Under the pieces are notes generated by a model that was not told the origin of the DNA, searched no databases, and saw only the letters and a list, made by a program, of their open reading frames with translations. The position numbers were made by a program, and so were the translations under genes. Positions 1-10,764 of a DNA stretch of 64,000 bases are shown piece by piece; the first letter of the stretch is position 1; each line of letters opens with the position of its first letter. Source of the stretch: Tachypleus tridentatus (lineage: Eukaryota > Arthropoda > Merostomata > Xiphosura > Limulidae); the NCBI RefSeq assembly GCF_004210375.1, contig NC_134825.1, forward strand, positions 1,798,001 through 1,862,000, read 5' to 3'.

Positions 1-222
1 CGCAAGTTCGCATCCCCGTCGCGGCAAACTTGCTCGCCCTCCCAGCCGGGTGGGCGTTATAATGTTACGGTCAATTCCACTATTCGTTGGTAAAAGAGTA
101 GCCCAAGAGTTGGCGGTGGGTGGTGATGACTAGCTGCCTTCCCTCTAGTCTTACACTGCTAAATTAGGGACGGCTAGCACAGATAGCCCTAGAGTAGCTT
201 TGTGCGAAAATTCAGAACAAAC
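1..222 (+). mobile_element. tRNA-derived SINE, family 1, cut by the window edge
   Basis: The window opens inside the B-box-like part of a tRNA-derived head (GTTCGCATCCCCGTCGCG). The conserved SINE body follows, with the segments TATTCGTTGGTAAAAGAGTA and TAGTCTTACACTGCTAAATT, and the tail is an A-rich GAAAATTCAGAACAAAC. The same body recurs at 2265, 46371, 49322 and 63760. The first ~50 bases of the element lie outside the window. Confidence 0.85.
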
Positions 223-1194
223 TTGCAAGCACTATCACAGAATATACCTACGTCTTGTACGTTGTGTAAGATTAAGTAAAATTTTCATCACAACAGATTG
301 AACAGAGCATGAAATTCGAAAATATTACTCCCAAGCGTAAACTCCTGTGATCTAGATCTGGCGGACATTTGTAGCTTGTAGCTGTATCAATCTATTGTGT
401 ATATTGTGCGTTTTTTTTGTTTTTTTTACATTTGTTCTTATGCATGTCTAGCCGGTTTTATTGTCGAACGCTTTACTCTCCATAACCGCCAAATCCGCTG
501 ATCATAGTGTATGTTTAATGTAAAGCTTACAACAGGTTCGAGCCACTCGGATCCAGACGCGCCCTACATCACCCCCTCCACTCCCTTTAGTCTGAGCCTC
601 GATTATACAATAGGGCTCATTAGACCTGTGTTTGAGGCCCTCATTAATTCGTGAAATTTCAGATTATCACCGCCATCCAATAAAGTGCTGGTGATTTATG
701 GTAAAAGAACAATATATTCTCTTATCATAGATAGTAAAAATATTGTATTTTCTCTTATCATAGATAGTAAAAATATTGTATTTTATGGTATAATTAGAAT
801 ACAAAAGGATTGATTTCAACGGCTTGAAGCCTCTACTTGAATTGTATTGCTAGTTTTTGTTTAGGTGTTTTTATTTAATAGACGTGCTTATAGACATTAT
901 ATCACAACGTGTTTGCCTTTTGATGAGCTTTAACAGGAATATTTGTGATTCTTTGAGAATTTTTCGAGAAACTTGCAATTACTTGTGTTGTAACTAGCAC
1001 ACATTATTGTCCCAGCGATGCCCAGGCGGTCAGTCGGCTCGGTAGTCACTGTGAGGTTCGCGCGTTCAACTTAAATACATTGTACAGTTCAGTCCTACTT
1101 CTATTCTGTTCTTTCTTCGTTCATTGTACGTTAGAGTTTTTCAATAAAGACTGTATTTTAGCCTGTTGAGTCATCTGGGAAACAGATTCCAATT
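223..1194. other. Non-coding stretch before the hAT relic
   Basis: I see no gene here. It probably includes the 5' untranslated part of the hAT element that follows, but I could not place its terminal inverted repeat. A 33-bp unit is directly repeated twice at 718-783. An 8-T/8-T run lies near 412-428. Confidence 0.4.
718..783. repeat. 33-bp direct repeat, two copies
   Basis: The unit beginning TCTCTTATCATAGATAGTAA occurs twice head to tail at 718 and 751, with no mismatch that I can see. Confidence 0.85.
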
Positions 1195-2264
1195 ATGACA
1201 AGCAAGTGTCTGAAACTTTCCGATATTAGACAGTTCTACAAGCCAGTTACTAGTACTACAAGTGACAATGCAGATGCAGATAATCCAACAACCTCAAGCA
1301 AAGAAATAGAAACTTGCCATACAGAGGAAATACCATACTCATCAGAGGACGAGTCTGAAAATGCTTGTGCAACTATTGCACATCATGAACCACCAGATAG
1401 TTGTGAAACAAGTTTGTGCAGTAATGAAAAATCTGACACTCCACAGATACAGTGTGGAAAGCCATTCCATCCAGACGCACAACTAACACCACGACAGAAA
1501 GCAAAATCTCAAAATATCAACTTCCAGGGCAAGTGGTTTGATGAGTTCCCATGGCTCCTGTTCGACAATCAGACTCAAAAAGTCATATGCTTCCATTATG
1601 CCAAGGCGGAAAACAGAGGCCTTTTTACAGGGAAATTGGAGAGGCCAGTGGAGTATACCTTCATATCCACGGGTGTTTGTAACTGGAAAAAGGCAAAACA
1701 GAAATTCATCGAACACCAATCCTCCTCTTAGCACAGATTCGCTATATCTCCAGAAGGTTCACTTGATGTAACTCCAGTGACTGTCTAGCTACATGATGGA
1801 AAAATGAAGCAGCAGTAAGAATGCAAAAGAAGTCTAGCTAAAATATTAAGAAGTTTACGTTTCTTACTGCGTCAAGGTTTAGCATTACGTGGACATACTG
1901 ATACGGAGGGGAACTTCCTTGAGTTAATGAAGCTACTGGAAGAGGAAGATCCTGAGTTGACGGCCTACTTGTCAAAGAAAACCACATTCACATCAACCCC
2001 AGGCTCAGAATGAAATAATGGAGATGTTCAGCCATCAAATACTGAGGAACATAGCACTCGAAGTGCAGCATTAATGGTTGATGACACTCAAGATGCTACA
2101 GGTGCCGAACAGGAAGCAATATATGTGCGATACAAAGATGAGAACCTTGACGTCCATGAGATATTTCTTGATTTGTACAGTGTTTCCAATACAACTGATG
2201 AAACAATCTTCTCGACTACACTTGATGCACTGACTAGACTCTATTTACCATGTCAGGATTAAGA

Positions 2265-2517
2265 TTGTTTGTTTTTGAATTTCGCACAAAGCTAGCCGTC
2301 CCTAATTTAGCAGTGTAAGACGAGAGGGAAGGCAGCTAGTCATCACCACCCACTGCCAACTCTTGGGCTACTCTTTTACCAACGAATAGTGGGACTGACC
2401 GTCACATTATAACGCTTCACGGCTGAAAGGGCGAGCATGTTTTGCGCGACGGAGATGCGAACCCGCGACCCTCAGATTACGAGTCGCACGCCTTTACACG
2501 CTTGGCCATGCCGGGCC
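2265..2517 (-). mobile_element. Full-length family 1 SINE with target-site duplication, inside the hAT relic
   Basis: A reverse-strand copy of the family 1 SINE. On the - strand it runs from GGGCCCGGCATGGCCAAGCG, through an A/B-box head and the conserved body, to a tail ending in CAAAAACAAAC. It is flanked by an 11-bp direct repeat, CAGGATTAAGA, at 2254-2264 and 2518-2528. This is a target-site duplication made when it inserted into the hAT coding region. Confidence 0.9.
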
Positions 2518-2569
2518 CAGGATTAAGAGCACAAACTTATGATGGAGCCGCTGACATGAATGGTGTGTA

Positions 2570-3475
2570 CGAGGGCTGTTCAAAAAATACGCGGACTGTT
2601 TGAATTGCGCGGCTCCACTTGGTTCCAGGAAAATCCGCTTGGTGTCGCTAGATTTGCACAGATCAGCTGATTACGACGCCATTTCCCGATTGCAGATATC
2701 TTCATTTGTGTATTAGCTACGCGGTGTTAAGTGAAGTGCGATTTTTTCGGTGGCGGATTTCAGAATGAATGACCTGAAGGAGCAACGACTCACTGTGAAA
2801 TTTTGTGTTAAACTTGGAAACTCTGCGACTGAAACTTTTGCTATGCTTATCACGGCTTACGGTGATGTTGCTATGAAGCGTACGGCATGTTTCAAGTGGC
2901 ATGAACGTTTTTAAGGATGGTCGACAGTCCATTGAAGATGATGAGCGTCCTGGACATCCTTCCACGTCAACTGACGACTCAAACGTCGACAAAATCAACA
3001 CTCTGGTGCGGGCAAATCGACGTCTGACTGTCAGGGAGCTTGCTGAAGAGTGTGGGATATCAGTTGGATTTTGTTACGAGATTTTGACTGAAAAATTGAA
3101 GATGCACCGCATTGCTGCAAAATTTGTGCCTCAGAACTCGTGATTTTTTGGCCAAACACTCGATCACTGTTCTTCCCCACCCCCCTACTCACCTGACCAT
3201 GCTCCTTGAGATATTTTCTTGTTCCCCAAACTCAAAAGACCCTTGAAAGGAAGAAGATTTGAGACGATTCCCGAGATTAAGGCAAATGCGACGAAGGAGC
3301 TGGAGGACATTACAAAAGAAGCGTACCAGGACTGTTTCAACAAGTGGAAACACCGTTGGGATAAGTGTGTGCGTTGGGGAGGAGAGTACTTTGAAGGGGT
3401 CCCAGACTTGTAACTTCTAAATAAAGTATATTTTGTTTTATGACGTCAGTCCGCGTATTTTTTGAACAGCCCTCG
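2570..3475 (+). mobile_element. Internally deleted mariner element, 906 bp, perfect 29-bp TIRs
   Basis: The ends at 2570-2598 and 3447-3475 are exact inverted repeats of 29 bp (CGAGGGCTGTTCAAAAAATA inward). They are flanked by TA at 2568-2569 and 3476-3477, the mariner target-site duplication. The element interrupts the hAT relic, whose sequence resumes directly after the second TA. Autonomous mariners are about 1.3 kb, so roughly 400 bp are missing from the middle. Confidence 0.92.
2765..3413 (+). pseudogene. Mariner transposase relic with central deletion
   Basis: From the ATG at 2765 the frame reads MNDLKEQRLTVKFCVKLGNS and continues as a helix-turn-helix DNA-binding region to KWHERF. One extra T in a T-run then causes a frameshift. 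The second frame (KDGRQSIEDDERPGHPSTST...) includes the second HTH (RRLTVRELAEECGISV). After FVPQNS the sequence jumps to the transposase C-terminus (HPPYSPDHAP, stop, DIFLFPKLK...YFEGVPDL). The first two Asp of the DD34D triad lie in the deleted part; only the third, in DIFLF, remains. It cannot encode an active transposase. Confidence 0.88.
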
Positions 3476-3773
3476 TACAGTGGATGCCAGGCAAAAATAA
3501 AAGAGAAGCAATCGTCAGCTTTTTTTATCACTGCGGAGCACACAAGGCTAATTTAATAATGCAACATGCAGTTGAAGCTTGTGAATGTTTTCGAGATTCT
3601 ATCCAGAGGATAAATGAATTTGGTGTCTTGCTTCAAAGGTCAGGCAAATACAAGTCAATCTTTGAAAATATTGTATCGTCAGACAGCCACTGCGTTGTGT
3701 CTGCCATTAGTAACAAAACACGTGCTAACTTACAACCCTCAGACTTAACAACGTTCAGCCACAGCAGAGCTTA

Positions 3774-3997
3774 AATCTAGTGTTAGTTTACATAGATGTA
3801 CCTTGTGACATCTGAAGTATGTTAGGAAATTAATTTCAGTTAAATATTTAATTCAACGATTTAGCGTTTTAAAAGTTTGGAAAATTCCTTGTAGGTTTCT
3901 CCCCCTCTCCTCACATTGCTCCTGTGACGTAAAATACGTACTTATTTGATTGACTACGATTAAGGCGAACAAAGCGAATTCTTATCGTGATTTAACC
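3774..3997 (+). promoter_or_regulatory. Presumed promoter and 5' UTR of the zinc-finger gene
   Basis: Only 224 bases separate the end of the hAT relic from the start codon at 3998. The stretch contains a C-rich tract (about 3901-3923) and a CRE-like TGACGTAA at 3924-3931. No convincing TATA box was placed. That this is the promoter is inferred from position. Confidence 0.3.
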
Positions 3998-4103
3998 ATG
4001 GAAGTTTTTACGATTAAATCTGAAATATGTTCTGTTGAGGAGGATGATTTGTTTGATATCAAGCTAGTGAAAAATGAAGAAGAAAATTTTGCATTATTCA
4101 GTG
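3998..4103 (+). CDS. C2H2 zinc-finger gene, coding exon 1
   Basis: The start codon sits in an ideal Kozak context (AACCATGG). The exon encodes 35 residues plus one base and begins MEVFTIKSEICSVEEDDLFD, acidic and without a recognised domain. The donor after 4103 is G|GTATGA and leaves phase 1. It joins exon 2 at 10658 to make a Gly codon (GGA). The only evidence is the open frame, the splice signals and the exact phase fit with the next exons; no transcript could be checked. A hAT relic ends about 225 bases upstream, so this exon lies just beyond a transposon nest. Confidence 0.72.
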
Positions 4104-6459
4104 GTATGAATACTTGTTTATAATTTTAAAATATTGTAATTTTTCCGGTGTTTGTTTTGTCTTTAAACATAGTGTGAGTTACGTGTTTTGTTTATAACTT
4201 TAATTTAGGCTTAGCCACGCACCAGAGTTTTTTCATAATTATTTGAAAACCTGTTTCATAGATACCTTAACACTAACAGTAGAATCTCTGTCCTATTTAC
4301 GTGTTATTTTTAATTACACAGTACAAGAACAACAACAACAAACTGTGAAGACACTGTTTACATTTATGTTGCATTTATTGAGCAAACTCGCCTAAAAACT
4401 GTAGAAACCCAATTCTGTATGCTTTTAAATTTCTCATAGTTATACTGCTTAATTTTTTAGGCTTTACAGACAGTTGTGTGAAATATGTATTTTTACAAAC
4501 ATGTAAAAACTGAAAGCAAAATGTTGAAAATCCTTTTCACAATTCACTGAAACATATTACTGTCAAAGTGAAGAAACTGTGTTATATGTGGATGTTTCAT
4601 AGATTATTCCATGTTATTTTGAATAAACAAAGATGAACCTGATGGAAATAAAAATATATATTAATGCATGTAACATATTATCAAGATACAGGGACACATT
4701 GAGGGCCGTGCATGCATTGATATCCTGAAATATATTTCATTGGATGTTTTTGTACCAGTAAGCTATAGATCCCCTCTGGACCTGCATCCCAGGTGTATTC
4801 CCTTTCTGCCTAATTTGGCCTTATCAACATATAAGAAATATAAATGCAGAAATTTCACAAAATTTTTATATGACAGATATTAAGATTTTAGACAGAAAAG
4901 ATTAAATAACCAAAACTTTAATTTTTTTATTTATTTTTAACACATTTATTGTGACAGGTTGGTTTGTTAAAAAGTGAATAGCAACAACTACAACATTACC
5001 AGTGGCTGTTCAGTTGATACAATGTTCAGTGTATTAGAAGTCTCGGGTTTGATCTCACTCTCACAGGGAATGTAGAGTAGGATTACTTCAGTCATTTGTT
5101 TAGATTTGTCATGCTCTAAACATCAAACAAGAGATAGCATTCTTATTTCATTGTTAAAGTAACTAAGGAACAGAAAACCAAGTTACATTTTGTTAATAAC
5201 AAATTCAGTAGTTTTAATAGTTTAGTGTTTAGGAAATGTTAAAGAACAAATCACCCATGAAATGCCTTTAATTGTAATTTCAGCTTGTTTGAGATTTTAT
5301 CCTAAATAATATGTATAAATTTCCTTAAACAGTTTGGTATTAAAAAAAAAACTTTAAATTTATACACCTAAAGGCAGTAGTATATTTGTTTGATTTATAT
5401 AGAGTAAATTAATTTTCCATGACCTGTTAAAGCAATTTTTCTTATGAATTTATTTAGTTTGTTATATATCAACCAGACATGGAGAGGGGGTTGTAATTGG
5501 AAATTGTGAATTGAAAAAAAAATTTCATACACACACACACACACATGCTAAATGAATAGAGAAAGAATTATGTTTCTCATTTTCCAGGGCAAGTGCCCCT
5601 CTTACCCCCACTCTCTGCAGATGCCTATGAAATCAGACTATCTGGCACAATCTTGTGTAACAGTAATACAACATAAGGTCACTCTAATGTGTGTGTAGGA
5701 TTGTGAGTGTTTGTTTGTCAGAATTCCATGTTGCAATGCCTTTCCTTTGAAAAAATCCATGAGGGCTATAAAAATAAACACTATACAAGGAAGCTCTTGG
5801 TGGGCCTTTGTTGTGTTTCTGTTGTCTGTTTACAAAATTGTACAATAAAAGTTAACTTGTGTTGATTGAATTGTACTGTTTTCCTCTTAAGTGAACCTGT
5901 GTTCATATTTCAAGGACAAAGTAAGGGTCAGAGGTAAATATAAGGCCATTTATGTTAAGTAACAATCAGTAAAATACATATTTCTTGTAAAATTGTTAAA
6001 AATAAAATAACTTCCTTAACCTGGGACATTTTGACTGGAAGTATTATTCTTTTGTAACTTACATACAAGAGTATATCGATATTTAAAATTTTTAATAGGA
6101 AGTAAAAGACCAGTTTCACTATTTGTTCAAAAAGTTTAAAGTTCTGAAAGTTTTATCTCATAAAAAAAAAAAAAAAGATGGACTTAATTTGAAAAATATA
6201 CATTTTGTAGTTATTTGTATGTACCAATGTCATGTTTGTGTTGAACTGTTAGCTAGTGAAGAGAATATTGAGTCATTATCCTTACACAATGTGTACAGGA
6301 GATGTCAACATAATATAATAAATCCGAGACTCATCTGAGATAACGTATAATATGTCATAACATCATAGTTACTTTCTTGCCACAACTCAATCATTTATTA
6401 TACTAGATTTATCCATTTATTCTGCATTTTGCATTTTCTCTTAGAAGGTGTACAATGAT
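4104..6459. other. Intron 1, 5' part; no gene seen
   Basis: AT-rich intronic sequence. It holds a short (CA)n run near 5530-5546 and scattered poly-A and poly-T tracts. I recognise no coding or RNA gene. Confidence 0.5.
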
Positions 6460-6942
6460 TCACAAAGCAGTGGTCATTTTACCATCACTCTGTATAGATT
6501 GGAAGCAGTAACTGATTGTTTTCCAGGTAGCTGCTAGTATGATACCAGAAAAGATGTTTGCCAGATATCTGTTCTTTCCAACCACATGGCTCTCTAGTAG
6601 TTTCATTTGCAGCATGTCAGACATGTTCTGCCTTAAAGATTCATAGATTAAATTCACTTTCTTTGTTTCTTTCATCACTAGTTTTAAGGTCATTTGAGAC
6701 AAGATTTGACAGGTGAATAGGAAACATACTTCCCAGTCTTTTTTAAGTCTTGCAGTACAGTGGCCAAGGAAATGTTGGTTTACAACACTCTTGTGAGGTA
6801 CTTTTTTCACTGTTCCAACACATCCATTTCTTCCCCTTCCTTCTTTTTTGCCATAAGGACACTGGCCAAAGAATGCCACCACCTTTACAAAAAGACAGTC
6901 TGTATGACTGTAATTAACATTTACTCTGATGGAATTTAACAT
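6460..6942 (-). CDS. Unidentified 160-aa ORF, antisense inside intron 1
   Basis: The frame is open for 160 codons, long for DNA this AT-rich, so it is unlikely to be pure chance. The product has a Gly/Lys/Arg/Cys-rich patch (QCPYGKKEGRGRNGCVG) near residues 28-44, then a mixed segment with several Cys and Leu. I recognise no domain. It is more likely a remnant of a transposon coding region than a host gene: a LINE relic starts immediately downstream on the + strand, and a 72-codon frame of similar style occurs at 8605-8823 on the same (-) strand, beyond the LINE. The two could be flanks of one older element split by the LINE. No splice signals, promoter or poly(A) signal were assigned. Confidence 0.25.
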   Translation of the reverse strand: MLNSIRVNVNYSHTDCLFVKVVAFFGQCPYGKKEGRGRNGCVGTVKKVPHKSVVNQHFLGHCTARLKKDWEVCFLFTCQILSQMTLKLVMKETKKVNLIYESLRQNMSDMLQMKLLESHVVGKNRYLANIFSGIILAATWKTISYCFQSIQSDGKMTTAL

Positions 6943-6989
6943 TGTTCTAATTTAATCTGGCTGTACATCAGATGAACTAGTTAACATTC

Positions 6990-8560
6990 ATTATGTGATG
7001 CTACACTATCTCTTTTCTGACTGTCTTGATTTTCTTGCTGTTTATAAATGGATATCCTGGGAGAGGATTTTTTCAGTTGTTCGGGATAAAGTTGTTATGA
7101 TTCCTATTTCTAAGCCTGGGAAGGATTCCAAAATGCATTATAATTATACGCTTTTGACCAGCTGTCTTTGAAAAGTTTAAGAAGGGATTGTTAACTTTCA
7201 TCTTGTTTGATACCTTAAATCAAACAAATTTTTCCACCCAGCATGGGTTTTACAGACACTATCAACCACCTGATTGGACTTGAAAGATACATTAGGGAAG
7301 AGTTCCTTGAGAAGAAATGCCTTATTTCATTTTTGTTTGAACTAGAGAAAACTTGAGACACGATGTGGAGATTTGGCATGTTACAAAACCTCATTTCATA
7401 TGGGTTGCATGGCAGTTTAGCTATTTTTATTCATATTTATATTTTTAGCTCAGTGATCTTTTCCAGGCTGTAGAGTATCAACATTATTCTATATTTCACA
7501 CACAGGAATTTGTAATCCTGCAGGGCAATGTCTTGAGGGATACATTCTTCATTTTTAAGATTAATATTACCAACTTAGTTACAAACAACCTTTTTATCAG
7601 TAGCTTTTACAGTTTCTTTCAATCACAGACATGAGGTACATAATATGGTTTATCTGAATGAATAACAACAAAGAATTTTGTTTATCTGAAACTGCAAGCA
7701 TTTTGACATGAAACCGTACACAAGGTGGTGCTATAATTCCTATATTCTTGAGACAAACTTCTGGTGAGTTTTATTCCACCATTAGCTGATGTTTACTACA
7801 CAAGTTAGAGACAAGAATACTAAATATACACTTTTCAAGACTGAATAGCTGTTTAGTGATCATGTTCTCAGTTGAGCTGTGACTCAGCCTTGAAGATTTT
7901 GGACCCTGTTCATCATCACAGGCTTTAGTATAGTCCACACTGAGTCTTATGAACCTCCTTGTTAGATATTTGAAACTTGCTTTTTATATGTCTTGAAGCT
8001 TCATTTCTTTGTCACTGTGGGCTTTGCTTTTTGCAAATAGACACTCTTATCTCCAAGCACAGTTGTCTGCTGTAAGTCTGATAGTAATGTAGAGTTGGAT
8101 AATCAGTCCATTCCATCATGGCTATTATCACATAATCATTATTTGAGTCATTCAAAGAAGTTGTATATTTCCAAATGGAAGTTCCAACATTTAATTTCAG
8201 AAAATGTTTTGAGCCATTTTTCTTCTCACTTTAATGGGTGATTCAAAATCATTTTTCACATGATGCTTTATATAGATTTTTGGTCACTGCTGAGTTATCT
8301 ACCATTTCACTTGCTTCAGATCATAAAGAAGATAACTAATATGCTAATTTGACAATATATACTGACTTGCTAGTTGTTCTAAGGCTCTGGATTTTTTTAT
8401 TGTCAGTTCTCACCCAGTTTTTATGGATAGTTAGAAAAGACTCTTTCAGTCATTTCCATATAGTTTTTTTTTTATATCTCCAGCCATGTTGGTATGTCCA
8501 GAGAATGAGCTTGCTCAAGTTATAACAAAATCACAGTATATTGGAAATGCAACAGCCATA
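6990..8560 (+). pseudogene. Jockey-like LINE reverse transcriptase relic
   Basis: The + strand preserves fragments typical of jockey-superfamily ORF2. VVMIPISKPGKDS near 7090 is the start of the RT domain. ERIVNFHLV follows, then a stretch near 7200-7400 (LERYIREEFLEKKCLISFLF, ELEKT, stop, DTMWRFGMLQNLISYGLHGS). DPVHHHRL near 7900 matches the conserved post-RT segment. These pieces are separated by many stops and frameshifts, and the catalytic YxDD box was not found. The element is old and dead, in sense orientation within intron 1. The ends are approximate; no target-site duplication or poly-A tail was identified. Confidence 0.65.
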
Positions 8561-8604
8561 TTTATTCTTGATTTGAATTTCAAGCTTGTAATCAAAGAAA
8601 GGCT

Positions 8605-8823
8605 TCATTTCACAGTTGGTTTGTAGTGAGAATCATCAGTATGAACTTGTTCACAGTTGTCTGGCTGTCTAGTTTCCATAGTAACTGTAGAGAGGAAGCT
8701 GGCTTCATAAAACATCACATTGGTCCCAGTTTCCTTACACATTGATATCTTTTGAAGGGCCTGATCAACAAAATTGTGGACATTATTAACTGCAAGCCAC
8801 AACAGGCTACATTCTGTTCTCAT
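8605..8823 (-). other. Unidentified 72-codon ORF
   Basis: A short open frame on the - strand just beyond the LINE relic. It could belong with the 160-codon ORF on the other side of the LINE, but this is a guess from position and strand. No domain recognised. Confidence 0.15.
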
Positions 8824-9610
8824 GCTGTTGTTAGGCCCACCAGTGGTGATATCATTTTAGACATATTTTACCTTTAAGGTTAATTTTGACACCAAAAATT
8901 GTCAATGGTTATAATGTTCAGGTTTGTTATGTTTAGCTTTTGACAGGCTATAGTTTTTTGAATGAGAATAAATGTTTTTATCTATATTTCTCAACACATG
9001 CATCATTCTAAATATATATTTTTATTTTTACCAATCTATTTCAACTTTCTTTTTCAGTTAGTTTTTTTGATAAAATATAATGATTTGATGCACATAGATC
9101 TGGAGCCCCAAAAATCAATTTATCCACTTAGACTGACTCAGTAAAGCTTGCAAACATTGATGGAGCAATGTTCAATAAAAATACTTCTATTAAAAATTTA
9201 ATTTCACATATATATTACACAGTTATAATAGTTAATAATAAATTGCTAAGTTTTGTAAAGTTACATTTTGTTCATTTTCAATTGAAGTATTATAGTTTCA
9301 TGGTTACAGAGTTGGTTAAACTGACCAATGTCATCTACAGAGAGTTCAATAGTAACTGCTGTTAATGAAAGAAACAATAAAGAAATATTAGAGAATATTC
9401 TAGTTAGGGAACACAAACATTTTTAATTGAACAATTTTTGTGAAAATGAATATCTTTGAAAAATGTAACATTAATATACCTTAATTGTTTCAACTTCCTG
9501 TAAGTTGTTTACCCAGTGAAGGTTGGCTAATGGTATACAGAAGTATGATATCTATGACATATTACATGTTAATGTGTGCAATAGCAAACAACAATATATA
9601 TGGAGTTGTA

Positions 9611-9851
9611 CGGGTTGTTCGAAAAGTCACTGTGCACTTGTATATTTATTAACAGACATGTTTCAGTATAGAATACAAGAGGTAAATATGAATGACAATT
9701 ATAAACAATGTTGAAAGTTACCCCTGTTGGCATCAATAAAGACTTGGATCCTTCTTATTTTGTTTCTAAACACTGCTATCAGTTGCTGGCTTGAAATAGA
9801 CTGAATCAAGTATTGGTTACAAAACTGCAAAGTGTCTTTCTGAACACCCTG
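9611..9851. mobile_element. Mariner-derived MITE, copy A (241 bp)
   Basis: Terminal inverted repeats (right end read inward: CAGGGTGTTCAGAAAGACAC) flanked by TA at 9609-9610 and 9852-9853. On the - strand the interior still reads as the last ~30 residues of a mariner-type transposase followed by TAA (VFRNKIRRIQVFIDAN...). It is therefore an internal-deletion derivative of a coding element. It lies in intron 1. Copies B (32879) and C (17649) are related. Confidence 0.85.
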
Positions 9852-9853
9852 TA

Positions 9854-10657
9854 GAATAATAAATAAGAAGATAATATAATTTGAAGTATGAGAAACTAAA
9901 AAGAATACTTACAATCAGTTAAAGTTTGTGTAACACAACCATTCTCACTGTAATCTCCAACATTTAAACACCTAGAGTTGTCTTTAGAAAGTAATAAGTT
10001 AAATTTTGTGTGAAACAGAAAGGTACAGGGTGTAAGCCTTCAAGAAAGTTATTACAAAAGAAATTTACAACAGTTAATATGGCTGAGAAAGGTAAGAGTA
10101 AAAATATGCATAACTGAATTGACCATAACGCATTACATTAGATTAAGGTGGAGACAGTTAAAACCAGTGGTGATAAGTCAGTAAAATAGTTCATAATTAC
10201 CACAAGCAACACCCAGATGAATTTATTTTACATGTGAAAGCTTTTGGTGTTTTCTGAAATGTCATAACATAATTAATGTTGTTCAGTTCCCCTGCATAAT
10301 GAGTAATCATATTTGTGAAAAATGAAAATGACTTTATGAGCTCTATTTAATGAATCTTATATTCAGTGAAATCTGTATCATGTAATAAGCTGAAAGTATT
10401 AAATATTATAACTTATTTGATGTAAAACGGTTACTTCTATGAGGTACAGATTTGTTAATTAAATTAAAATCAATACCAATGTGGTAACATAACAGTAGAA
10501 GTTGTTACTAATGTGTTCTATCTGGAACCTAACCCTCATGTACTTTAAAAACTTAGTGGAATTAATACATAATTTATTGTTATTCTACTATTTTAATGTG
10601 TAGACACTACTACTGTAGTGATACATAAAGTGTATTCAGTTATATTTTTACCTACAG
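9854..10657. other. Intron 1, 3' part; no gene seen
   Basis: AT-rich sequence leading to the exon 2 acceptor (ATTTTTACCTACAG). Nothing else recognised. Confidence 0.5.
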
Positions 10658-10764
10658 GAGCAGCTGTTTCCTCAGAAGAAAGTTTTTCACAGATAATTTG
10701 TGACTTTGGTGTCACTAAAGAAGAATGTAGAGATAATTACAATGAAATATCAGAGAAGACTGAG
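10658..10764 (+). CDS. C2H2 zinc-finger gene, coding exon 2
   Basis: The acceptor is ATTTTTACCTACAG and the donor is GAG|GTAATT. With the single base carried from exon 1 it encodes 36 residues (AAVSSEESFSQIICDFGVTK onward, ending SEKTE), again acidic and Ser-rich. It ends in phase 0, because 106 + 107 = 213 bases is exactly 71 codons. There is no stop in the used frame. The product has no recognised fold; together with exons 1 and 3 it makes the acidic N-terminal region. Confidence 0.68.

Larger units (their letters stand above)
1195..3773 (+). pseudogene. hAT transposase relic (TTF-finger, ZMYM1-like), interrupted by a SINE and a mariner
   Basis: A 178-codon ORF (1195-1731) has an acidic Ser/Thr-rich N-terminus followed by a TTF-type zinc-finger segment (FQGKWFDEFPWLLFD...VICFHYAK). 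The usual second Cys of the CxxC pair is Tyr. Further stretches typical of ZMYM1-like hAT transposases follow: LRGHTDTEGNFLELMKLLEE near 1880-1950; ALMVDDTQDATGAEQEAIYV from 2068, where the first catalytic Asp would lie; RAQTYDGAADMNG at 2526-2565, the second-Asp region; and YHCGAHKANLIMQHAVEAC from about 3523. These blocks are out of frame with one another and contain stops. A SINE splits the gene at 2265-2517 and a mariner at 2570-3475. The C-terminal dimerisation region is missing, so the element is dead and 3'-truncated. Assignment to hAT is firm; the ZMYM1-like subgroup comes from remembered family motifs. Confidence 0.8.
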
